From the NCBI GenBank assembly GCA_002496475.1, contig DAJV01000129.1, positions 17,374 through 27,843 of the forward strand: 10,470 bases of DNA, written 5' to 3'. How positions within the stretch are numbered: position 1 is the stretch's first letter; each line of letters begins with the position of its first letter. The stretch comes from Vulcanisaeta sp. UBA163 (GTDB lineage: Archaea > Thermoproteota > Thermoprotei > Thermoproteales > Thermocladiaceae). The notes under the pieces were generated by a model. It was not told the DNA's origin. It saw nothing but the letters and a program-made list of their open reading frames with translations, and ran no database searches. Positions 5,322-10,470 of the stretch are shown here, piece after piece. The translations under genes and the position numbers were made by a program.

Positions 5322-6197
5322 TTATTTATTCTCGCTTTCAACCTTGAATAAATTCTTCATGGCCTTATCCCATAATTCCCTGGGTGACTTGTGATAAATC
5401 CTTATCTTGCTATATGGGAATCCAGGCAGGGGTTTCACAAGTTCGAATTCCACGAACCTCCTCTTCTCATTAATTACTACTTGCTTGACGGGTATTGGTG
5501 ATTTAAGCAGGTACATGCCGTCTATGAGCATTGCATCCTTGAAAACTATTAATTCCTTATTTATTGTATATGGGAAGTTAGATATCTGCACGTTAGTTGT
5601 CATGAAGGGCATCCTCATGACCCTGAATATTACGTACATAAGCACAAAGAACACGCCGAAGTATATTAGGTAATCAATGAAGTATGCATAGAAGAGGTTA
5701 GCTTCCTCAATGGTTTGCGTAAACCAAGGCTTTAGGTAATAACCAATGTTTACTGTATTTGAGATGTACTTAGCCAGCGATATGAATGGTCCAGAAAGCA
5801 CGTACGTATAGAGCATCAATAGCCCTATTAGAACCACCATAAGTACCACCATATTCTTCATTTGTGACTTAACAAACTTATTTGTTTCTTGCATGTACTC
5901 AGGATCCTTCTCCATCGCCTTCATGAAGTCATCACGTGTTAACTTCTCTACGGCGCCTGTCTTGCTAACCTTCATGTATTCCTCGATCTCCCTAAACCTG
6001 GTCCTGGTGCTCCTAATACCCATTACTATGACTATCCCGAAGAATATTGCCAAGTAGGCGATCACTATTATGTATGTTATTGACGCTTCATGCGCTATAT
6101 TACCCCAGGCACCCACCACCGCAAATACTATGGTGAATGCTATCGGCCATATGTACCTAAGTACCTTACTCCGTGTACTATTTTGTTGAGTGAACAT
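5322..6197 (-). CDS. Four-helix membrane protein, possibly EMC3/DUF106-related
   Basis: 291 residues with four clear hydrophobic segments: about 13-33, 39-60, 113-134 and 168-193. Between segments two and three is a highly charged region (62-112) rich in Arg, Glu and Lys, likely helical and cytosolic. A soluble tail of about 95 residues follows the last segment, with strand-like stretches (KELIVFKDAMLIDGMYLL, VKQVVINEKRRFVEFELV, KIRIYHK). A charged helical arm followed by QMKNMVVLMVVLIGLL is reminiscent of archaeal DUF106 proteins, relatives of EMC3 and of the YidC/Oxa1 insertases. The match is by pattern and not strong. The longer tail is not typical, so a lineage-specific membrane protein remains possible. 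ATG 6197 lies at leaderless distance from a TATA box (6221-6229). It is divergent from the metallo-hydrolase/site-2 protease pair. Confidence 0.8.
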   Translation of the reverse strand: MFTQQNSTRSKVLRYIWPIAFTIVFAVVGAWGNIAHEASITYIIVIAYLAIFFGIVIVMGIRSTRTRFREIEEYMKVSKTGAVEKLTRDDFMKAMEKDPEYMQETNKFVKSQMKNMVVLMVVLIGLLMLYTYVLSGPFISLAKYISNTVNIGYYLKPWFTQTIEEANLFYAYFIDYLIYFGVFFVLMYVIFRVMRMPFMTTNVQISNFPYTINKELIVFKDAMLIDGMYLLKSPIPVKQVVINEKRRFVEFELVKPLPGFPYSKIRIYHKSPRELWDKAMKNLFKVESENK

Positions 6198-6220
6198 CTC
6201 GGAAGTCTACTTTAATGCCC

Positions 6221-6229
6221 ATTTAAAAC
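6221..6229 (-). promoter_or_regulatory. TATA box of the four-helix membrane protein gene
   Basis: Minus-strand GTTTTAAAT centred about 28 bp before the ATG at 6197, fitting a leaderless transcript. The rest of the spacer to 6270 is a GC- and purine-rich stretch without a gene. Confidence 0.5.
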
Positions 6230-6271
6230 CTTACCAAATACAGAACAGGGCGCAGGCAGGAGGGTGAGAAA

Positions 6272-6281
6272 AGGTTTATTT
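6272..6281 (+). promoter_or_regulatory. TATA-like box of the metallo-hydrolase/site-2 protease operon
   Basis: AGGTTTATTT is centred 23-29 bp before the two candidate starts, GTG 6300 and ATG 6306. A second AT-rich box (CTTATAAT, 6284-6291) is nearer and would put the transcript start inside the gene, so the first is preferred. Confidence 0.4.
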
Positions 6282-6299
6282 TCCTTATAATTACGTATA

Positions 6300-7016
6300 G
6301 TGGAAATGAATGCTAGTGATAAATTGGCAATAAGCGTAATATGCGACAATGAGGTTAAGGCGCCTAACGTGGAAGGGGATAACTCTATATCGTTACTTAT
6401 TAACGATGAGTTATTAATCGATGCTTGCTCAAGCGCTAATAAACTAACTGGTAATAGTAAAGCTTTGGGTATTAACATTAAGCCCAGGTTGCTTGTTGTA
6501 ACGACGCCTGTTAATCATCACTGGGGTGGTGTTAATGCCTTGACGGGTGTATCCACGGTTATAATGCCAGTCGATAACACTATGCATGGGTTTGAGCTTA
6601 GGAGTAAGCTTGAGGAGCTTGGCATTGACGTTATTGAGGTTGGTGGTAGGGAAAAGGTTAGGCTTGGTCTTGGTGCTGTTGAACTTATTAGGGTTGGTAA
6701 TAGGAGGGTTGGTGAGTTACTTATTTATTTACCAAGTCATAATTTGCTAATTAGTGGTTGTGGGCTGAATCTATGGCTCATTAAAGATGATGAGTTAGCA
6801 AGGTTCTTTAAGGAGTTGGATGTTAGGTACTTCGTGGGTGGTTTAGGGGCTACGTCAATAAGCGAATACCAAGGCGTATTGTTGAGGCATATTATTAGGA
6901 ATTTGAGCGGTGTTTATCCACTGCATGGTACCGGACCTAGGCTTAGAAGGGAGTTAGTGAGTAACTATAGGAATGTTCATGATGTTGGTGCAGGATCAGT
7001 ATTGAGGTTTAGGTGA
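6300..7016 (+). CDS. Metallo-beta-lactamase-fold protein with degenerate metal site
   Basis: 238 residues that follow the layout of the dihydropterin-type branch of the metallo-beta-lactamase superfamily. An N-terminal ISVICDNEV strand comes first, then SISLLINDELLIDAC (29-43), LGINIKPRLLVVTTP (56-70), and the metal-motif loop VNHHWGGVNAL. A GELLIYLPSHNLLISGCG stretch (138-155) and a C-terminal VYPLHGTG (205-212) follow. Aligned to HxHxDH, the loop is T69-P-V71-N-H73-H74: the first two histidines are lost, the aspartate is His, and only the last His remains. The histidine usual after SGC is also gone, while H209 is kept. A normal two-zinc hydrolase is therefore unlikely; a one-metal, binding or structural role is more plausible. 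Start is GTG 6300 or ATG 6306, the latter nearer ideal leaderless spacing. The site-2 protease gene begins 4 bp after the stop, so the two are probably co-transcribed. Confidence 0.8.
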   Translation: MEMNASDKLAISVICDNEVKAPNVEGDNSISLLINDELLIDACSSANKLTGNSKALGINIKPRLLVVTTPVNHHWGGVNALTGVSTVIMPVDNTMHGFELRSKLEELGIDVIEVGGREKVRLGLGAVELIRVGNRRVGELLIYLPSHNLLISGCGLNLWLIKDDELARFFKELDVRYFVGGLGATSISEYQGVLLRHIIRNLSGVYPLHGTGPRLRRELVSNYRNVHDVGAGSVLRFR

Positions 7017-7020
7017 TGCT

Positions 7021-8259
7021 ATGCAGTACCTCGGTTTATTAATTGTAATTGCTGCTTGGTTCGTGATTGTCGGCATAATTTACCTACTTAGGTACCTAGG
7101 CGTTAATGTACCTGTGAGGGTTTACTATGGGGTATTCATTATGCTTAGGGACGAGGAGTTAGTTAAGGACATCATAGCGCCCCTCGGTAACCTACTGCGC
7201 AGGGTACCGAGTTGGCTCGTGATCACGCTAACGGTTGGGCTTTTCCTAGTTTCCATGTTCGTGATTGTCCCCATACCACTAACGATAATGAGCGTCAACG
7301 CATGGGGATTACCATCAATGCTCTACCTAATGGTTAAGAACCTGGTACTAATGACTGTGGCCGTTATACATAGGCTAAGTCCAATCGAGGCCGTGGAAAG
7401 GGGGTTCACACCACTGGCGCCATTGATACCAGGCGTTACAGTATCACTTTATACATTCATCTACATAATAGTGGCCATAGGCATTGGTATCCTTCTTCAT
7501 GAACTCGCCCATGGCGCCGTATCATCACGGTACGGAGTAAGAATAAAGTCCGGAGGTGCCTTTGCACTATTATTCCTAGCCTTCGGAGGCTTTGTCGAGA
7601 TAGATGAGGAGGAATTGAGGAAGATGAGCTTACCCATCAAGCTTGCGGTGTATTCCAGCGGAGTCTTCATGAACATAATCCTTGCATATATTGCAGCCGC
7701 CCTTGTGGAATTGGCATTACTTAGTCCCCAAATGACCCAGGGTCTTTTGGGGACCACCATTGTTTACACGGTTAATTCTACGGATGCAGCCCTAAAGAGT
7801 GGTTACATAATAACTGCCGTAAATGGACATCCCATAGCCAGTGTATACGCCTTGATCTCTATATTGAGTTCAGTAAACGCAAATAACGTGACTGTGACTG
7901 CGCTGAATCCAACAAATGGAGCCCTACTTAGTGAAGTTCTAAGTACTAAAAACCTCACAATGGAGCTACTGGGTTATTCAGCCCTATATGTGAGCCCGTG
8001 GGGCGTGGTTGTCGAGAGCAGATCCTTCTACAACCTAATGTTTTGGATATATACACTGAATCTAACGCTGGCTTTACTTAATGCCTTTCCAGCATACCCA
8101 CTCGACGGAGGGCAATTCCTCGATGCAGTACTAGCCAACGTAATAAGGAACCAGGCATTGAGGAACAGGATTATGATCCTGCTATCCGTGGTCCTATGGT
8201 CACTAATAGGGTTGACACTTTACTACACGTTAATAACCGGGTTATACAGATTGATCTAA
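7021..8259 (+). CDS. Site-2 protease family intramembrane metalloprotease (M50) with PDZ domain
   Basis: Cuts membrane-spanning substrates within the bilayer, usually to release regulators. The protein has 412 residues. Hydrophobic segments lie at about 3-23, 64-88, 100-118 and 143-165. The last carries HELAH (160-164), the zinc-binding HExxH with catalytic Glu161. GGAFALLFLAFGGFVEID follows, typical of the family's membrane hairpin, then the helix at 208-235. Residues about 245-335 form a PDZ-like domain (DAALKSGYIITAVNGHPI is its diagnostic part). The second motif NAFPAYPLDGG (354-364) supplies the third zinc ligand Asp362, and a last helix is at 384-408. All catalytic residues are present. 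HExxH lies 160 residues in, so there is a long N-terminal membrane extension compared with RseP, where it is near the start. The gene sits 4 bp after the metallo-beta-lactamase-like gene. Substrate unknown; no anti-sigma-like partner is visible. Confidence 0.93.
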   Translation: MQYLGLLIVIAAWFVIVGIIYLLRYLGVNVPVRVYYGVFIMLRDEELVKDIIAPLGNLLRRVPSWLVITLTVGLFLVSMFVIVPIPLTIMSVNAWGLPSMLYLMVKNLVLMTVAVIHRLSPIEAVERGFTPLAPLIPGVTVSLYTFIYIIVAIGIGILLHELAHGAVSSRYGVRIKSGGAFALLFLAFGGFVEIDEEELRKMSLPIKLAVYSSGVFMNIILAYIAAALVELALLSPQMTQGLLGTTIVYTVNSTDAALKSGYIITAVNGHPIASVYALISILSSVNANNVTVTALNPTNGALLSEVLSTKNLTMELLGYSALYVSPWGVVVESRSFYNLMFWIYTLNLTLALLNAFPAYPLDGGQFLDAVLANVIRNQALRNRIMILLSVVLWSLIGLTLYYTLITGLYRLI

Positions 8260-8267
8260 GTGTGATC

Positions 8268-8277
8268 CTTTTAAATA
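8268..8277 (+). promoter_or_regulatory. TATA box before the small membrane protein gene
   Basis: CTTTTAAATA centred about 27 bp before the ATG at 8300. It favours ATG 8300 over the in-frame TTG at 8294 and suggests a transcript separate from the site-2 protease gene, probably running on into the DNA glycosylase gene. Confidence 0.5.
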
Positions 8278-8299
8278 TACCTAACCCAGGCTTTTGATA

Positions 8300-8806
8300 A
8301 TGAATGGTGGTGCTACCATTGGTAAGCATGGTAATGTAAGCACGAAGGTGAGGAGGGGCTTAATACTGGGTATTGTTATCACCATCCTTTTCCTCCCAAT
8401 GGGCCTTACTAACCTCGGAGAGGCGTTCGCCCTGGAGCCTAGGGTGTATGGTTATGTGATTTATAAAGCTGGGGAGATCAGTAGCATTGGCTTTCATTAT
8501 CTACCACTTTACCTCTACATGTGGAGGGTCTCATCATTGCTATTCCTTGCCTGGATCATTACATATATCGCCTACGTAATCAAACCATCAATAGTCCTTG
8601 ACTCCGCTGGCACCATTTACGGAATTTCCTACGTAATTACACACTACATTTACCTATTCACAATAGGCGCGCCCATTATTATTTACCCACTTGTCTATTC
8701 CATGGTTACCGTGGGGAAGCCACTACTTTACCTTGACTGGGGACAGGTAATCGCCATAATAACCATCTGGAGGGTCTACACAATACGTAGATTAGTACGG
8801 GGTTGA
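8300..8806 (+). CDS. Membrane protein of unknown function
   Basis: 168 residues from ATG 8300. A polar, basic N-terminus of about 19 residues precedes the first hydrophobic segment (20-40, GLILGIVITILFLPMGL). Further hydrophobic segments are at about 68-93, 104-137 (long enough for two helices) and 147-158, and the protein ends in a basic tail (RRLVRG). Positive-inside weighting would place both ends in the cytoplasm. Between segments one and two is a roughly 27-residue polar loop. I do not recognise a family: there are no conserved catalytic motifs, cysteines or heme ligands in a telling arrangement. The stop is 2 bp before the ATG of the glycosylase gene, so the two are likely co-transcribed, although a shared function is not implied. 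Confidence 0.75.
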   Translation: MNGGATIGKHGNVSTKVRRGLILGIVITILFLPMGLTNLGEAFALEPRVYGYVIYKAGEISSIGFHYLPLYLYMWRVSSLLFLAWIITYIAYVIKPSIVLDSAGTIYGISYVITHYIYLFTIGAPIIIYPLVYSMVTVGKPLLYLDWGQVIAIITIWRVYTIRRLVRG

Positions 8807-8808
8807 GG

Positions 8809-9666
8809 ATGGGTAGCGCTAAGGAAATAGCCAAGGAGAAGATCGCATTAATACTACGTGAACTTGGCATTGAGTGGATTAGGAGGTTTGAGGAGGGGGA
8901 TCCTCAGTTCCTATCGATATCGAGACTCTGTGGTGGGTTGAATAATGACATTAACGTTGCCCTAAGGCTTACGGTTCTTAATGCATTAATTAGTTATCAA
9001 TTGACTGGTAAGGGTGAGGACCACTGGGATTACTTCGCCAATTACTTCATTAGGAATCAACCAAGTGATCTATGCAATGACTTCATCAACTATGTAATGA
9101 ATAGTAGGTACCTGTCCAGATACAGGGGTTTAAGAATTAGGAGGATTAGGACTGCTTGCCCTCGATTAGCCAACTTGGATGCAGGTAAATACTTGAGTGA
9201 CTTGACGTCGCTATGGAGATTCCTTTCAAGTGCTGTTAATGCACATGGTGAGGAGAAGACCGTGGTTTTCGCCGCGAAGATGGCATACTATGTAGGTAGG
9301 GCCTGCGGCCTTGATGTTAATGTGCCTATGGATATCCCAATACCTGTTGATTATAGGGTTACCGTAATAACAATATGTAGCGGATTAATACCCATTGCAG
9401 ATGATTCACTTAATGTGCGTCAACTGGCTGGGGAGATCATGGTTAGACGCAGGCGGGAGATACAGGATGTGTGGAACGAGATTGGTAGGCTCAGTGGTGT
9501 GCCACCCCTTAATCTAGACTCCGTGATTTGGGTACTGGGTGGCTTGTTAATAAACTCTTCATTTAACATGAGCAAGGTGATTAATGGGTTAAGCGGCCTT
9601 GGTATTCATGACAAGAGAGTTCATGAACTACTTTACTTATTGGGTGGTCGGTGTATTAATAGGTAG
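8809..9666 (+). CDS. Archaeal 8-oxoguanine DNA N-glycosylase/AP lyase, AGOG type
   Basis: Removes 8-oxoguanine from DNA and nicks the backbone; AGOG is the helix-hairpin-helix glycosylase type first described from Pyrobaculum aerophilum. The protein has 285 residues from ATG 8809. Family marks are DHWDYFANYFI (71-81), GEEKTVVFAAKMAYY (147-161) and IPIPVDYRVTVIT (177-189). K150 in EEKTVVF lies where the family has its Schiff-base lysine, and D181 in PVDYR where it has the essential aspartate; their 31-residue spacing is close to that of the known enzyme. The C-terminal region (PPLNLDSVIWVLGG) is also typical. The start at ATG 8809, 2 bp past the preceding stop, is preferred over TTG 8803. The 3' end overlaps the convergent minus-strand gene by 34 bp. 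The family is small and well defined, so the assignment is firm. Confidence 0.92.
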   Translation: MGSAKEIAKEKIALILRELGIEWIRRFEEGDPQFLSISRLCGGLNNDINVALRLTVLNALISYQLTGKGEDHWDYFANYFIRNQPSDLCNDFINYVMNSRYLSRYRGLRIRRIRTACPRLANLDAGKYLSDLTSLWRFLSSAVNAHGEEKTVVFAAKMAYYVGRACGLDVNVPMDIPIPVDYRVTVITICSGLIPIADDSLNVRQLAGEIMVRRRREIQDVWNEIGRLSGVPPLNLDSVIWVLGGLLINSSFNMSKVINGLSGLGIHDKRVHELLYLLGGRCINR

Positions 9667-9935
9667 GTATTAATGGTAATTTCCCTTGCCTCCCTATAAA
9701 CCTGACCCAAGTCCTTGCTCGTTTTAAACCTATGCAATAACTCAGCACGATCACCCTTAATCACCATATATCCCGTTGAAACCAGTTTATCAATTATTTT
9801 CTCTGCGTATTCATAGCCAAGCCAATAATTGATCAACCTATAGACCTTAAGGTACCTAAGCCTTGCCCTGCCTCCCCTAAGTTCAAGCTCCTCAAGTAGT
9901 AGTAATGCTAACCTTGCCTCAGGGCTCATTGACAT
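9633..9935 (-). CDS. Small winged-helix-like protein, unknown function
   Basis: 100 residues from ATG 9935. Predicted order is a helix (6-20), a short basic helix (about 24-37), a third helix (YEYAEKIIDKLVSTG, 41-55), and a strand-turn-strand (YMVIKGDRAELL, 56-67), followed by a charged C-terminal helix. This is the layout of a winged helix-turn-helix domain, with GYMVIKGDRAEL as the wing, but no named family is recognised. It may bind DNA or RNA or mediate protein contacts. ATG 9935 is chosen because GGGGTGA, a good match to the archaeal Shine-Dalgarno, sits five bases before it. GTG 9944 and ATG 9929 are alternatives. Its 5' end overlaps the phosphomevalonate dehydratase small-subunit gene, so the two are co-transcribed. 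Its 3' end overlaps the convergent glycosylase gene by 34 bp. Confidence 0.72.
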   Translation of the reverse strand: MSMSPEARLALLLLEELELRGGRARLRYLKVYRLINYWLGYEYAEKIIDKLVSTGYMVIKGDRAELLHRFKTSKDLGQVYREAREITINTYLLIHRPPNK

Positions 9936-10308
9936 AGACCTCACCCCTGTCTAAATCAACATGTACCGCGACACCACTCCTTAGGCTTAGGATACCACTA
10001 GGCAAGTTCGTCATTATCGGTATCTGTGACATGACGGCACCAATTATTAGCATGGTATCTGCCCTAACACTTAGTATTACTAGCGGCGCCTTGCCGTACT
10101 TGCTTAGTTGATACATTACGTAAGGGCCAACCGTTGAACCTCTCGAACTAGGTATCGCTAATACCTTACCCGCTATGTTTACGTTTATGGTTTTTATGAC
10201 GCCACTTTTACCATCAACGTCGCCGAGGAATGAGAGAGGCTCCTTGTAGGTAATTAATTCACCTTCAATGGTCCCACTACCAAATAGGGTCTCTCCCTTA
10301 AACTTCAT
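9919..10308 (-). CDS. Phosphomevalonate dehydratase small subunit (aconitase X swivel domain, DUF126)
   Basis: With a large subunit it forms an iron-sulfur aconitase-X-type enzyme converting 5-phosphomevalonate to trans-anhydromevalonate phosphate in the archaeal mevalonate pathway. The 129-residue length matches the family. Hallmarks are EPLSFLGDVDGKSGVIK (23-39), then the strand VLAIP and SSRGSTVGPYVMYQL (54-68) with the conserved serine/arginine loop. GKAPLVILSVRADTMLIIGAVMSQIP (72-97) and GVAVHVDLDRGEVYV complete the swivel domain. The pattern is unmistakable for DUF126; the exact substrate is inferred from archaeal context, as aconitase X also includes hydroxyproline dehydratases. No large subunit is seen next to it in the window. 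A TATA-like box lies before the ATG at leaderless distance, and the winged-helix-like gene overlaps its end by 17 bp. Confidence 0.88.
   Translation of the reverse strand: MKFKGETLFGSGTIEGELITYKEPLSFLGDVDGKSGVIKTINVNIAGKVLAIPSSRGSTVGPYVMYQLSKYGKAPLVILSVRADTMLIIGAVMSQIPIMTNLPSGILSLRSGVAVHVDLDRGEVYVNEP
9941..9947 (-). promoter_or_regulatory. Shine-Dalgarno site setting the start at 9935
   Basis: Minus-strand GGGGTGA contains the GGTGA core complementary to the 3' end of archaeal 16S rRNA, with five bases to the ATG at 9935. It lies within the end of the upstream gene, as expected for an internal gene of an operon in an organism whose first genes are leaderless. Confidence 0.5.
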
Positions 10309-10332
10309 GTGTGATCAGGAAAGAGAAGAATC

Positions 10333-10344
10333 GTATTTATTTAT
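10333..10344 (-). promoter_or_regulatory. TATA-like box of the phosphomevalonate dehydratase small-subunit gene
   Basis: Read on the minus strand this is AATAAATAAATA within a longer AT-rich run (10332-10352), centred about 28-30 bp before the ATG at 10308. It predicts a very short leader or none. It also means the gene has its own promoter separate from the partial gene upstream. Confidence 0.45.
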
Positions 10345-10379
10345 TAATTTTTATGAATGTGTTTAGCGTCTACATTCAA

Positions 10380-10470
10380 TTACTCAATCCTAATCTTAAT
10401 AACCCTCTTGGTCTCCTCAACCTCCTCCTTAGGCAACTCCCTGTAAGTCAACCACCAGGCATAGCCCTTG
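10380..10470 (-). CDS. C-terminal end of an unidentified gene (partial)
   Basis: On the minus strand a frame is open from the right window edge to a TAA at 10380-10382, giving 29 codons. It ends with YAWWLTYRELPKEEVEE and then TKRVIKIRIE. The composition (charged, with a final strand-like VIKIRIE) and the preference for AGG, GAG and GTT codons match neighbouring genes. The intergenic spacing to the next promoter also suits a real gene end. The fragment is too short to identify. It does not resemble the end of the dehydratase large subunit as far as I can judge. Confidence 0.55.
   Translation of the reverse strand, partial: KGYAWWLTYRELPKEEVEETKRVIKIRIE

Noticed and set aside
5407..5673. Plus-strand ORF of 88 codons opposite the membrane protein gene
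   Set aside because: Fully inside a long membrane-protein gene with consistent hydrophobic periodicity and a good promoter; no start signal of its own.
6256..6290. Strong Shine-Dalgarno-like GGAGGGTGA followed by a GTG
   Set aside because: The only frame from the nearby GTG stops after eight codons; the next real start (6300) is too far and has its own TATA box.
1..10470. CRISPR array, insertion sequence, toxin-antitoxin or other defence system
   Set aside because: I saw no regularly spaced repeats, transposase motifs, terminal inverted repeats or recognisable defence domains. The one gene remnant (585-773) has no mobile-element border visible.

Overview
The window reads as chromosomal DNA of a hyperthermophilic crenarchaeon, most likely a Vulcanisaeta/Caldivirga-like member of the Thermoproteales. 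The gene content is archaeal: Pth2-type peptidyl-tRNA hydrolase, L12 of the archaeal/eukaryal type, AGOG-type 8-oxoguanine glycosylase, a tungsten aldehyde:ferredoxin oxidoreductase, and the small subunit of archaeal phosphomevalonate dehydratase. Base composition is moderate. Many genes have a TATA-like box about 24-28 bp before the start codon and no leader, as expected for leaderless archaeal transcripts. The genus is an inference from composition and gene set.

Layout. Positions 1-552 hold the C-terminal part of a ROK-family sugar kinase that begins outside the window. At 585-773 lies a stub of an FAD/NAD(P)-dependent oxidoreductase, cut off after its nucleotide-binding motif. It runs by a TGATG overlap into pth2 (773-1144), followed 4 bp later by a UbiE/COQ5-like methyltransferase (1149-1850). 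Facing these is a full tungsten AOR (1853-3628, minus). It shares a short divergent promoter region with a crotonase-family enoyl-CoA hydratase (3716-4495). Next comes a 105-bp spacer with a GC-rich double hairpin (candidate RNA). Then a small unknown alpha/beta protein (minus) and rpl12 (plus) diverge from a single symmetrical TATA element. A four-helix membrane protein (5322-6197, minus) diverges from an operon-like pair: a metallo-beta-lactamase-fold protein that has lost most metal ligands, and an intramembrane site-2 protease with a PDZ domain. After these come an unknown membrane protein and the AGOG DNA glycosylase. The right end, on the minus strand, has a small winged-helix-like gene overlapping the phosphomevalonate dehydratase small subunit, then the last 29 codons of another gene.

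Functionally this is mostly core and metabolic DNA: translation, quinone or lipid modification, ferredoxin-linked aldehyde oxidation, CoA-thioester chemistry, DNA repair and isoprenoid synthesis. I see no rRNA, recognisable tRNA, insertion sequence or CRISPR array. No clear new defence or mobile system is visible. The most notable points are the decayed metallo-hydrolase coupled to the site-2 protease, the GC-rich hairpin element, and the oxidoreductase stub at the front of pth2.
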